DNA from: Rugalucina vietnamica
Lineage: Eukaryota; Mollusca; Bivalvia; Lucinida; Lucinidae
Length of the DNA: 64,000 bases
Reading direction: 5' to 3'
Assembly (NCBI GenBank): GCA_964017185.1
Contig: OZ024871.1
Coordinates: forward strand, 56,905,226 to 56,969,225
In this document: positions 42,201-47,325 of the stretch, one piece after another
Layout of the letters: each line of letters starts with the position of its first letter
How positions within the stretch are numbered: position 1 is the first letter of the stretch
Position numbers and translations under genes: made by a program
Notes under the pieces: generated by a model
The model's input: only the letters and a program-made list of their open reading frames with translations
Told to the model about the DNA's origin: nothing
Database searches by the model: none

Positions 42201-43844
42201 ATATATTATCAGAAACAAACAATTGCCTCTGTATCAACAAAACAAAGATCATGATGAAAAGATCCTCATTAAAACATAGAAAATATTATTAGTGTGAAAC
42301 CAGATTCAAACATTAAACTGTAGACTGGTTTTGTAATTTACAAATGTTTATCAGAATTGATAAAAAAATCAACTCATAATCATTTAACATAATTAAATTA
42401 TCTTAATTCACCTTTCTATCATGGAAACCAATTCTCTTCTTTTTCTTTTTCTCTGTGCCAGTTGTCTCCCCTTCTGCCACTTTCTGCTCCTCACCACCTT
42501 CCTCTGACCCCTCAACTTCTGGGTTTGTCGCTGCTTTGACTTCGGTATTCAACATTTTGGCGGCTTTCCTCATTTCCAGTTTTTCAGCTACATAAGCTGG
42601 ACTGAAACAGACAAATATCATTTGAGCCTGTACGTGACAAAACCAACAATTTGGGTTCTGACCAGGTCCAACACAAACCGGGCGGTACAGTGACAGAAGA
42701 TGGATAGAGGCTGGAAATTTTGGATTTAGAAAGTAGAGGAATTGTAGTATTTGTGTAGCAAAACCAAAGGCGCTGATCAGCTTCGCAGTTACTGCGAAGC
42801 TGATCTGCGCATTTGCTTTTACCTATGCAGATTGTTGGTTTTCCGATGCGGCGGCTCATTTAATCATTACAATACATAAAATCTACCAGACAATTAAACT
42901 TTAACCAGACAATACCTTCTGCAACTTTGGCAAAAGGGGCTAGAACCTGGCTGATTAAAAAAAAAATACAAATAAGCTTTTTTTCGGCTTTCAAAGAATT
43001 GTTGTTGTTGTTGTTTCATGCTTTTAAGTGAAAAATGTCTGCACATATAGCTAGTAACAGCTGAAAACAAATTACATGTACAATGACATTACAATAATGT
43101 ATCTGTAACTGTGTTAAACTCAGATTGTACTAATTGGGTACATCCAAGATACAAAGAGCATTGTTCATAATGGAACCACGTTATGAGAAAACTAGATTTT
43201 TGCCTATGAGAAAACAAAGGCGCAGATCAGATCAGCTTCACAGTAACTGTGAAGCTGATCAGCACCTTTGTTTTCGCTACACAGATAGTACAATTCCTCC
43301 CCTACCTATACCCAGTATTTCAAGATTCTAGCTCTCTTCTGCGACTGTACAGGCCAGTTTGTGTCGGACCTGGTCGGAAACCCAGAAGACCGGTTTTCTC
43401 GCATCGAGGCTCAATGCACAAAAGATTTCTTTTTTCCAATTACTCTCTAGGTATGAACATAAAACAGCTTATCAATCATGATGTTCTTAATACTTACACA
43501 TTACATCCAGCAAACAACATCATGAGCACTAACATAGTAAAATAAACCTTTTGAAATGTTGAGGCTTTACGTCGCTTGTGACCAAAATGACTGTAGCGTG
43601 TAATTTTTGTGCCCCTTGTCTGTTGCGGCCAAACACTGGCAGAACTCAACAGAGAATCAGGTCTGAGAGTCACATGTTTATAGCAGCCATTATCCCTCAG
43701 ATTTACTCTGATGCTGTAGTCTCTTCTAAATATCACAGATGTTATTCTGAATGGCGATTGGGCCTGATCAAAATGTAAGGGAGGTCGGAATATTCCATGA
43801 GCAAACACTGATCTAAGTTCCGCCAGAGATCTTGCAGCGCTCAT
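5523..43844 (-). CDS. MICU1: Mitochondrial calcium uptake protein 1 (MICU1), 11 coding exons
   Basis: MICU1 sits in the mitochondrial intermembrane space and gates the calcium uniporter (MCU), usually as a dimer. Coding exons, in order: 43844-43498, 42601-42412, 41846-41684, 40401-40364, 14717-14609, 9958-9876, 9282-9088, 8205-8059, 7661-7553, 7042-6953, 5674-5523. Every junction is GT-AG, phases agree, and the 1623-bp sum encodes 540 residues (human 476; the extra length is N-terminal). Visible: Arg-rich presequence; membrane segment near residues 100-115; KKKKKR near 165-172; the [16 protein letters not shown] block; first EF-hand loop [12 protein letters not shown]; second loop [13 protein letters not shown]-terminal VWTC cysteine (the human equivalent forms the dimer disulphide). 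The ATG at 43844 is the first in the open frame. An acceptor-like TTTCTGTATTGCAG at about 43875 suggests a 5' UTR intron. MICU2 and MICU3 fit less well at the C-terminus. Confidence 0.95.
5852..5906. repeat. Poly-T tract in MICU1 intron 10
   Basis: Run of more than 40 T, interrupted once by G. It would be poly-A in the MICU1 transcript. Confidence 0.9.
5955..6815. mobile_element. hAT-type non-autonomous element, copy 1
   Basis: 861 bp bounded by TAGGGATGTCA and TGACATCCCTA, with subterminal inverted blocks rich in TCGGACGTTCGG. Flanked by a perfect 8-bp duplication, ATAGTCAC. Eight-bp duplications and short A/G-rich termini are typical of hAT elements. No transposase remnant seen. It lies in MICU1 intron 10. 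Confidence 0.9.
6953..7042 (-). CDS. MICU1: MICU1 coding exon 10
   Basis: Encodes [19 protein letters not shown] and FTLFDEN, the start of the second EF-hand. Donor GTAAGT; the loop is completed by exon 11. Confidence 0.95.
7478..7552 (-). CDS. MICU1: In-frame partial duplicate of MICU1 exon 9 with its own donor
   Basis: A 75-bp diverged copy of the 3' part of exon 9. If the downstream donor at 7477 is used, 25 extra codons are read in frame without a stop, giving a second [18 protein letters not shown] after the first. Substitutions (DVDT to DFDK, Y to F) show it is not a recent assembly artefact. Whether it is used cannot be told from DNA alone. Confidence 0.6.
7553..7661 (-). CDS. MICU1: MICU1 coding exon 9
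   Basis: Encodes [16 protein letters not shown] and [17 protein letters not shown], matching human [20 protein letters not shown] and so on. Donor GTAAGG. Its 3' 75 bp, with the donor, is duplicated immediately downstream. Confidence 0.95.
8059..8205 (-). CDS. MICU1: MICU1 coding exon 8
   Basis: 49 codons, with [12 protein letters not shown] corresponding to human DPVDGRITERQF, one of the degenerate EF-hands. Donor GTAAGT. Confidence 0.94.
8323..8558 (-). mobile_element. GAGCC palindromic MITE, copy 3
   Basis: Same family as 4560-4793; flanked by AGAT on both sides. In MICU1 intron 7. Confidence 0.88.
8853..9063 (+). mobile_element. GAGCC palindromic MITE, copy 4 (degraded right end)
   Basis: The right terminus is eroded. 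The flanks carry a longer direct repeat, GTCTAAATGTAAT, at about 8841-8853 and 9064-9076, unlike the 4-bp duplications of the other copies. It ends 25 bp from the exon 7 donor in MICU1 intron 7. Confidence 0.75.
9088..9282 (-). CDS. MICU1: MICU1 coding exon 7
   Basis: 65 codons exactly. Contains [27 protein letters not shown] and [16 protein letters not shown], all aligned to human MICU1 between the two EF-hands. Donor GTAATA. Confidence 0.95.
9283..9875. other. MICU1 intron 6, no element recognised
   Basis: Contains a frame at 9516-9746 without motif or splice support. The phrase near 9600 (CACTACCCTGTCACATGCC) recurs near 7330, so a short shared repeat is likely in introns 6 and 9. Confidence 0.4.
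9876..9958 (-). CDS. MICU1: MICU1 coding exon 6: first EF-hand
   Basis: Encodes [10 protein letters not shown] followed by the loop [12 protein letters not shown], with acidic or Asn ligands at loop positions 1, 3, 5, 9 and 12: a complete calcium-binding site. Donor GTAGGT. Confidence 0.95.
10185..11345 (-). repeat. 88-bp tandem array of MICU1 exon 5 3' end plus donor (distal block)
   Basis: Thirteen copies of GTAAGTATTAAC (minus strand) occur at a constant 88-bp spacing (one unit 85 bp; one unit lost its donor near 11060). Each unit carries the exon 5 coding segment for [16 protein letters not shown] and the donor. In most units TTCTCCG of the parent exon has become TTCTCAG, creating an acceptor 30 nt before the donor. 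The donor reads into TAA in frame, so simple read-through would truncate the protein. See findings for the microexon interpretation. Confidence 0.95.
11346..12992 (+). mobile_element. Pearl-like element F1 inserted in the exon-derived array
   Basis: Starts beyond GAGAATGAAA and includes CAGTATACCCCC. It carries about 185-bp diverged tandem repeats (marker CTTCATGCACATCTTCAATA), a series of ACGGAATCACGGAGTCACGG motifs, and a terminal hairpin of CCCCCC and GGGGGG around TTCGTTTTGC. The plan resembles the GTGAGCT elements in this window, with unrelated sequence. Noncoding. Confidence 0.8.
12993..14298 (+). mobile_element. Pearl-like element F2, head-to-tail with F1
   Basis: Repeats the core units and the same ACGG tail and hairpin directly after the hairpin of F1, but lacks the F1 leader. 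The tail blocks at 12727-12992 and 14033-14298 are nearly identical and 1306 bp apart. After its hairpin the 88-bp array resumes at ATGAGTCC, so F1 and F2 sit in the array as one composite insertion. Confidence 0.8.
14299..14608 (-). repeat. 88-bp array, block adjoining MICU1 exon 5
   Basis: Four donors at 14339, 14427, 14515 and 14603 (plus-strand starts of ACTTAC), exactly 88 bp apart. The unit nearest the true exon keeps the parental TTCTCCG; the farthest one reads CTCAG. Confidence 0.95.
14609..14717 (-). CDS. MICU1: MICU1 coding exon 5 (parent of the 88-bp array)
   Basis: Acceptor TTTTTCTCTTGCAG, donor GTAAGT. Encodes [19 protein letters not shown] and LLTVLS, aligned to human [19 protein letters not shown]. 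This is the only copy with the true acceptor. Its internal sequence reads CTTTCTCCGATTAC, so it lacks the AG that most array copies have at this point. Confidence 0.95.
14718..15193. other. Start of giant MICU1 intron 4
   Basis: AT-rich, no gene or element ends recognised. The frame at 14784-14972 has no support. Confidence 0.4.
15194..15427 (+). mobile_element. GAGCC palindromic MITE, copy 5
   Basis: Flanked by AAAT on both sides. Internal palindrome and termini as in copy 1. Confidence 0.88.
15670..15829. mobile_element. Diverged relative of the GAGCC MITE
   Basis: The right part carries a TGCACAGTTTATGTGCA palindrome, then CTGGTTTTCTCATGATTAAG and GGCTCAAAT. The left end is not clear. 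Confidence 0.5.
15830..16420. other. Intron 4 stretch with inverted blocks
   Basis: A T-run lies at 15861. A GGGGG-rich pair near 16095 and 16327, plus AATTCTG-type pairs, suggest another degraded inverted element around 15960-16360. ORFs on both strands (15970-16308, 16129-16353) mirror one another and are not credible genes. Confidence 0.4.
16421..18503. mobile_element. GCTCTCAC inverted-repeat element (PIF/Harbinger-like?)
   Basis: The ends share GCTCTCACATATAC followed by AATTTCCCTTGCGAAT-like blocks in inverse orientation. Flanks read TAA on both sides. Both arms are filled with variants of GCATTCGGTAGCATTCG and TTCGTAAG. About 2.08 kb long, but 1.13 kb of this is a nested second element (17139-18264). 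The 3-bp duplication favours PIF/Harbinger, tentatively. Confidence 0.7.
17139..18264. mobile_element. Nested hAT-like element
   Basis: 1126 bp bounded by AGGCTGTCAACC and GGTTGACAGCCT, with inner arms rich in AAATATAGGA. Flanked by GCATTTGC and GCATTTGT (7 of 8 identical), an 8-bp hAT-style duplication cut into the outer element's GCATTTGTAAG repeat. The frame at 17724 is not supported. Confidence 0.8.
18645..18855 (+). mobile_element. GAGCC palindromic MITE, copy 6
   Basis: 211 bp, with part of the internal palindrome deleted; flanked by AAAT on both sides. Confidence 0.88.
18985..19112. repeat. Fold-back element with ACATAGATTGT arms
   Basis: Arms CTTATTTTTGCTCAAAACAT and ACAATCTATGTTTTAGACTA are largely complementary. 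The centre, AATCACCTGACCGAGGTGATT, is itself a palindrome (split here by a few mismatches). Half-copies occur near 20398-20483 and 58560-58625. Confidence 0.65.
19113..19745. other. Intron 4 stretch, nothing recognised
   Basis: AT-rich without credible frames or element ends. Confidence 0.4.
20121..20870. mobile_element. Insert with two fold-back palindromes inside element B
   Basis: Interrupts the element B phrase ATGGTAATA / CATGTATATTGCCC. It contains a long hairpin at 20127-20271 with central GAGGCCGGAGGCC and arms including GATATAAGGATTTATCTACC, plus a smaller palindrome at 20398-20483. The left and right ends share ATATAAGGATTTAT in the same orientation. Superfamily unknown. Confidence 0.6.
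20914..21665. mobile_element. PIF/Harbinger-like MITE made of CACGATTC repeats
   Basis: 752 bp bounded by AGCCCCGTTTACACATTCAC and its complement, flanked by TTA on both sides. The interior is almost wholly variants of CACGATTC, CGTGGTGAATCGT and GCTACGG, which produce overlapping frames on both strands at 21130-21519 with no genuine coding. Nested in element B. Confidence 0.88.
23368..24077. mobile_element. Inverted-repeat element inserted in the ACGG tail of element B
   Basis: The left end CCCACGATCAGGTACATCCG and right end (complement CCCATGAGAGGGTACATACG) match over about 26 bp and are followed by GTGGCTA in each arm. ACGGACGGAC flanks both sides. The interior repeats AAGTGGCAA and GCCACATAGT. 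About 710 bp, non-coding. Confidence 0.75.
24219..26020 (+). mobile_element. Pearl-like element D with about ten ~168-bp repeats
   Basis: Starts AGAGCTGTCGCAGGACAGC and ends in a hairpin (GCACTTCGTGC) then GGCGAGCTAAAAA. The core has about ten tandem units, each with the palindrome TGACCTTGACCTCAAGGTCA and phrases GTGGGTCATGATGGTACTGC and CAAGAGATATAGACTT. The most 3' units are nearly identical to one another. In place of (ACGG)n it carries a short GACGCGGACGCACACG tail. Confidence 0.85.
26021..27348. other. Intron 4 stretch, nothing recognised
   Basis: AT-rich single-copy-looking sequence. Only the minus-strand frame at 26911-27093 exceeds 60 residues and it has no recognisable motif. Confidence 0.4.
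27349..28280. mobile_element. TA-flanked inverted-repeat element
   Basis: 932 bp with termini CACTAAAAAAAGTTATAAG and CTTATAACTTTTTTTCAGTG, extending into AGGCC on each arm. TA on both sides suggests a Tc1/mariner-type 2-bp duplication. No transposase frame. Confidence 0.75.
28281..29555. other. Intron 4 stretch with one possible old MITE
   Basis: Mostly AT-rich. About 29199-29425 is GC-richer and is bounded by TTAACTCATTTAAGCC and ATATGGGTTAAG, which are inverted in part. No credible gene. Confidence 0.35.
29556..29794 (+). mobile_element. GAGCC palindromic MITE, copy 7
   Basis: Termini diverged (GAGACGCGCC, GTTGCTGCTC), internal AGCTTCGCAGTAACTGC palindrome retained. The flanks TGAT and ATAT do not match, so this copy is older. 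Confidence 0.8.
29795..30730. other. Intron 4 stretch with long T-run
   Basis: A T-run of about 29 lies at 30251. No gene or element ends recognised; the frame at 30123-30317 runs through the T-run and is not credible. Confidence 0.4.
30731..30900. repeat. Fold-back element with GCCGCAGGC centre
   Basis: Arms TAGGGATCAACCATGGTTTT and AACCTACCATGGTTGATCGC are complementary. The middle pairs GGAAGGTGTTTGAAC with GTTCAAACCCCTTCC around GGCCGCAGGCC. Confidence 0.75.
31141..32168. mobile_element. Inverted-repeat element with second inverted pair inside
   Basis: Outer ends GGTTGGGATTTAAGTTTGTA and the matching TTAAATCCCAACC at 32156-32168 are inverted over about 27 bp. An inner pair, ACCCGGGGCACGTCG at 31316-31330 and CGACGTGCCCCGGGT at 31980-31994, bounds a nested 679-bp segment. 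No coding remnant. The target duplication is not clear. Confidence 0.75.
32185..32345. repeat. Cluster of AATCGATTA motifs
   Basis: Four or more copies of GATTAC/TAATCGATTA in both orientations within 160 bp; probably the remains of a small inverted element. Confidence 0.5.
32346..32860. other. Intron 4 stretch, nothing recognised
   Basis: AT-rich, no credible frames. Confidence 0.4.
33636..36148 (+). mobile_element. Non-autonomous LTR retroelement, 604-bp LTRs
   Basis: Two direct repeats of exactly 604 bp, 33636-34239 and 35545-36148, appear essentially identical and start TGTCACAAGG. The internal part is only 1305 bp. A purine tract AAAAGGGGCGGGAAA lies just before the right LTR. A candidate primer site, TGGTGGATGAACC, lies just after the left LTR. 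Host bases AGAAG flank both ends (5-bp duplication). Each LTR has a hairpin AAGGGCTTCGGCCCTT followed within about 80 bp by AATAAA, fitting a polyadenylation region. The internal frame at 34244-34486 (80 aa) has no Gag, protease or polymerase motif. Confidence 0.88.
36506..37974 (+). pseudogene. YLDD reverse-transcriptase retroelement, copy 1 (5' truncated, stop codon)
   Basis: The frame starts in [20 protein letters not shown], keeps the catalytic [10 protein letters not shown], and runs to LVYKL before a TAG at 37158. Reading continues in the same frame as [12 protein letters not shown] and [20 protein letters not shown], ending SDSMMAPT. The other copies read FK where the stop is, so it is a nonsense change. 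The fingers and N-terminal domain are absent. A shared 3' UTR of about 600 bp ends CTTGTACC. The family has a Y-x-DD box and may be Penelope-like; this is an inference, not a match. Confidence 0.8.
38276..38816. other. Intron 4 stretch, nothing recognised
   Basis: No credible frames or element ends. Confidence 0.4.
38817..39798 (+). mobile_element. Pearl-like element E with six ~152-bp repeats
   Basis: Starts TATAGCCCCGCTTCTGAGC. Six units are marked by AATCCCAAGCTAGATCTTGT. The tail ACGGAATCACGGAACCACGG is followed by a terminal hairpin pairing AGCCCC with GGGGCT around ACTTTTCCAAAGC. Frames at 38886-39592 are repeat-derived. Confidence 0.85.
39799..40363. other. Intron 4 end next to exon 4
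   Basis: The plus-strand frame at 40079-40318 lacks any motif. Nothing else recognised. Confidence 0.4.
40364..40401 (-). CDS. MICU1: MICU1 coding exon 4 (38 bp)
   Basis: Small exon encoding [13 protein letters not shown], aligned to human LGLDQYIIKRFD. Acceptor TTTCATTGTAG, donor GTTAGT. Its short length and the 25.6-kb intron that follows make it easy to miss by automatic annotation. In vertebrates the muscle microexon of MICU1.1 is inserted near this same point. Confidence 0.9.
40772..41555. mobile_element. hAT-type non-autonomous element, copy 2
   Basis: 784 bp, same family as 5955-6815 but inverted, in MICU1 intron 3. Perfect 8-bp duplication ATATTTTG on both sides. The frame at 40902-41180 is element sequence. 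Confidence 0.9.
41684..41846 (-). CDS. MICU1: MICU1 coding exon 3
   Basis: Encodes [20 protein letters not shown] and [13 protein letters not shown], the most conserved N-lobe block of MICU1. The acceptor ends AAG, which is unusual, but alignment with human MICU1 keeps the same length across the junction. Donor GTATAC. Confidence 0.95.
41967..42200 (-). mobile_element. GAGCC palindromic MITE, copy 8
   Basis: 234 bp, flanked by ATAT on both sides; MICU1 intron 2. Well preserved, including the perfect internal palindrome. Confidence 0.9.
42412..42601 (-). CDS. MICU1: MICU1 coding exon 2: acidic linker and polybasic stretch
   Basis: Acceptor TTTGTCTGTTTCAG, donor GTGAAT (weak). It encodes an acidic Glu/Gly-rich linker followed by [14 protein letters not shown]. 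This matches the human polybasic KKKKR region, implicated in MICU1 interaction with the uniporter. A MITE begins 22 bp upstream of the acceptor. Confidence 0.93.
42624..42857 (-). mobile_element. GAGCC palindromic MITE, copy 9 (22 bp from exon 2 acceptor)
   Basis: 234 bp, flanked by ATTT on both sides. Only 22 bp separate it from the first base of MICU1 exon 2, so the branch site of intron 1 is probably within or at the edge of the MITE. Confidence 0.9.
43173..43412 (+). mobile_element. GAGCC palindromic MITE, copy 10
   Basis: 240 bp, left terminus GAACC instead of GAGCC, flanked by AATG on both sides; MICU1 intron 1. Confidence 0.88.
43498..43844 (-). CDS. MICU1: MICU1 coding exon 1: presequence and membrane segment
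   Basis: 115 codons plus 2 bases. It starts [12 protein letters not shown], has many Arg/Ser and few acidic residues (matrix-targeting style), then [13 protein letters not shown] as the membrane segment. Donor GTAAGT. Poorly conserved relative to human, as expected for this region. An upstream in-frame GTG exists but ATG is preferred. Confidence 0.85.
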
Positions 43845-44773
43845 TTTGGTAATTGTCACTTCACTTCATGTACAACACCTGCAATACAGAAAGTTAATGT
43901 AATTATGTGACCAGTGAATAAACTCTCGCCTAGAAAGAAAAGGGGAAGAAACACATATAAAACTATTTTCACTGAATAAATATGTGAAGAAAACAAATAC
44001 TTATTAGTTTTGTAATTCTGATACAAATGGAAGTGATAGACTATAATGTACATTGAGAGACAAATGAAAAAAAAAAGTTTAAGAGGCTACCTTGCTTTGC
44101 ACTCTGCATGAGATGAGGAAAGTGTTTTTTCTCCCTTGACTAAATTCTAAATTTAGCCACCCACCCCACACCTGAGGTGATGATCAGAAATTGATCGACT
44201 CAGTATCAGAAGATAGATAAGTACTGGCTTGTCTTTGAAATAAGGTGTACAAGACTAACAAGAAAAATTGTCCAATAATAGAAAAAATATCTTTATTAAA
44301 TCAATGTGTGTATGCTACAGTAGCCATGTCACCAGTACAATCATTTGGAGGACTGTAAAGTGGGTCATATTTCACAATTACATCTAAGGTGATGATCAGA
44401 AATTGATCGAGTCAGTATCAGAAGATCTATCATGTCAGCTATCAGGCTCAAAAGATAGAATCTGGTTTCTGCTTACATTTCTGACAGTTTTATGTAATCA
44501 TTAATGACGTAACAATTCTCTCAAATGCAAACCGTGTGTGATGACTGGGAACCAGGCTAGACATCTATTATTCTTATCACCATGTCTGTTTCGCCTCAAA
44601 TGTAGAGACTATATGGCTCACCTCATATGTAGGAAGTGATGATCAATATGTTTTTTTCAACTGTGACTGTTACTTAATGGTATAAATAAGAATTCAAAAT
44701 TTAAATAAACTATGACTAAATAGTTGAGCTGATAATCAGAAAATGATCGACTCATTAACTGTAGATTATGTGA
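43845..44773. other. MICU1 5' leader and upstream stretch
   Basis: Directly before the ATG the minus strand reads TGACAATTACCAAAATG. A plausible acceptor TTTCTGTATTGCAG lies near 43875, so the leader exon may lie farther up (higher coordinates). A phrase GGTGATGATCAGAAATTGAT occurs at 44178 and again at 44390, a local duplication with a shared AGTATCAGAAGAT. No promoter element can be assigned. Confidence 0.4.
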
Positions 44774-45127
44774 CAGGGATTTTTTTCGAGTGTCTCAGGG
44801 GCCGAAATAAGGCCCCTTTCCCAATGCAAATTAGGTGACTTTTTTCCCAATTTGAAGGAAAAAATTCCCAATTCACAGCTGAAAATAATTCTCAACAGTT
44901 CCTAAACATTGTGAAAATCAAACTCTGCTGTTTGAAATGATGTTAAATTTGATTTTAAGATATTATTTAATGATTTAAAATGATTAAACATAATTAACTA
45001 TGTCAAATTGGAAAATATCATAATCTTTGAATGTTTTGAAAAATTCCCAAATTCTGGGTTTTGTCGCTAATTTTCCCAATCAGAAAGGCCCTAGGGCCCC
45101 TTCCCAAAATTGCAGAAAAAATCCCTG
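44774..45127. mobile_element. CAGGG-terminated MITE with 5-bp duplication
   Basis: 354 bp bounded by CAGGGATTTTTTTC and GAAAAAATCCCTG, with inner GGCCCCTTTCCCAA and TCCCAAAATTG blocks. TGTGA occurs on both sides. Similar in kind to 55970-56136. Confidence 0.8.
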
Positions 45128-45487
45128 TGTGATAATTTATTATTGGAATGCTTGGCCTTCTAAAGGCTAGAGTAAGGGGACATGATTTTGCACACTTTTT
45201 AAGCTTTTCTTGATTTCACTGCAAATCACTCCATCTTATCACACGACTACTGTTGTTTAAACAAAGATAGACAAGTTTATTATAAAACACCATACATTTT
45301 ATGATGCAATTGATAGTAATTTTATAAACTTTATAGTGTGCAAAATCAAATAAAACAAATAACTTACAGATTTAAAGTTATAAATGCAATACAAAGTTCT
45401 TTCGTGTACCCATCATATAACATTGTCCAAATTGGCTATGTAATAAAATCATGTTTATATATGTTTCCCTCTACATTTCACACTAAA
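45128..45487. other. Intergenic stretch, nothing recognised
   Basis: AT-rich; no frames or element ends. Confidence 0.4.
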
Positions 45488-45513
45488 AGGTTGGTATCAT
45501 TGCATTAAATCAT

Positions 45514-46365
45514 TTAAAGCACCCTGCAACCTAGCAATGTAATTGTCTATGCAGTACAAATGCTTAGCGTAAGGATAAATAAAATGAATCCAATCTCATT
45601 TTTCTAATTAGCATATTTTTCAGGGGTCCATCTAAAAATAAATGATCAGCGGGATCATCAGCCTTGGTCAAAAATCTAACTTCTTGTAAAGTGCCGAGAT
45701 TACTTGGAAAGCATACAGAATCAGAATCAGAATAGTTTACTGGTGACACGCCAAATGACATTATTTCACCAGGGGGTTCGGATGGGGGGAAAAATTAGTC
45801 CCTTGAACGCACGAGTGAAGCGAACTTGGACACACAATCATCTGACATTTCAGCAGTAGAAAACAGAGAGTCAGGGAGGTCATTCCAGTCCCTGATAGTC
45901 TGGGGAAAGAAACTACATTTATAGGCCTCTATACTAGCAGATGGAAGCTGAAATGCCTTGGAGTGGCTATTTCTACAACGCCTAGTCTTTGGGATAAGGT
46001 CATCTGTAGGTATTCTGGCTTTACCCTTCAGACCTTTGTATAGTAATATAAGTCGATTATCCGTCCTCCTTTTCTTGAGAGATTCCCATCTGAGTTGTTC
46101 AAGAATGCCAGTCATACTACCTTCCTCGAAAGTATAATTCCTAGTTACAAATCTAGCGGCACGATTCTGAACCTTCTCCAATTCCTCCTGGAGGCATTTA
46201 GTATGAGGATCCCAAACAGAACTTCCATATTCCAGGACTGGGCGCACCAGTCCTTTATAAGCTGCTTCTTTAACATCTTGGGGGCAAGAAAATAAGTTTC
46301 TCCTCAAGAATCCAAGTGTTCTGTTGGCTTTAGTACAGATATTATTGATATGGGTATTCCACTTG
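45514..46365 (-). pseudogene. 5'-truncated LINE with long target duplication and extra 3' segment
   Basis: Holds the last 170 codons of the same LINE as 47404-49101 (FSCPQDVKEAAYKGLVRPVL to the terminal LVRSRD), still open. The LINE 3' end, with a short ATTCTGATTCTG microsatellite, is at about 45718. Yet the 26-bp direct repeat AGGTTGGTATCATTGCATTA(...) that flanks the insertion lies at 45488-45513 and 46366-46391. About 205 bp between tail and repeat is therefore non-LINE. Confidence 0.8.
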
Positions 46366-46647
46366 AGGTTGGTATCATTGCATTAAATCATGTTAAAATG
46401 TTTTGAAAATGAGATTTTTGCAGCAAACAATGATATTTTCTAAAATTCTTAAGACTTGAAAATCTAAATAATTATGGCGCCAAATTGCATGCCACATTCA
46501 AGTGACGTAATTTATGGCATATGTAGGCTTTTATCAGATGTAAACATTATAATAAATATCAAAGTGAGTAAATAAGGATACAACAAACTTATTCTGATGC
46601 AAAGTAGTTTTGGTGTGCAAAGTCATGCCCTGTGCGAAATTATGTCC

Positions 46648-46991
46648 GCTTGTTTTGTTTTTTGTTTTCTTGTTACTCCCATCAATCAATTTCTGATTAT
46701 TCTTGGGAGGTGTACATTGTACACTCCGGTGTGTTTGCAGGATGAGCCTACATGCATGAGGATAGAACCTGTGTAGGGATCTTTAACCTGCACAGGGGAT
46801 GACTGTCCCTGCACAGGGGGCCTCCAGTTAACGTCCCGATCCGAAGGACGGCGCACTGTATCATGTCATTCCTGCAAATGACACGAAGGGAAGCAAGCTC
46901 GGACCAACAAATTTTCCTCGCCGCCGGCGGGGATCGAACCCGGGACCTCTAGCACAAGAAGCCAGTGCGCTAACCACTCGGCTATCTCGCT
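46648..46991 (-). mobile_element. tRNA-derived SINE (second family)
   Basis: On the minus strand it starts GCGAGATAGCCGAGTGGTTA (A box), with a B box GGTTCGATCCC, then a body with ACGTTAACTGGAGGCCCCC, ending in an A-rich tail with AAACAAAAAACAAAAC. The head folds as a tRNA only in part. Confidence 0.8.
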
Positions 46992-47325
46992 TAATCTATG
47001 CCTAATTTCATATTAGATGCATGTTAAAAAGACAGCAATTGGTCAACACTTTCAGGGAATATTTGGAGTTTCTATGTATCACTAAAGGGAGTCAGTGGAA
47101 ACTGGTACCATATGATGCTCATGATTGATGTATCACTAATTTCACAAACCTGTTTCCGATATACTGTGCAGCTGAATATAAAACCAATTTTATGCACAGA
47201 ATAAATAAAATGTTCTTGAAAAATGTCAAAACTCGTAATTGTAAACAGATGCATTAGAGGAAGATGACAGATAGTATCCGAATGAGTCTATTGATATGAA
47301 CATCGTGTATCATTTGGTAAACATA
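46992..47325. other. Intergenic stretch, nothing recognised
   Basis: AT-rich; the minus-strand frame at 47072-47254 is unsupported. Confidence 0.4.

Noticed and set aside
42584-42859. 91-codon ORF with [13 protein letters not shown]-like peptide, also seen at 29542, 43134, 5195
   Set aside because: It is the GAGCC MITE read in frame; the peptide recurs only because the MITE recurs.
46920-46991. tRNA gene on the minus strand
   Set aside because: Continues into a SINE body with A-rich tail; stem pairing incomplete.
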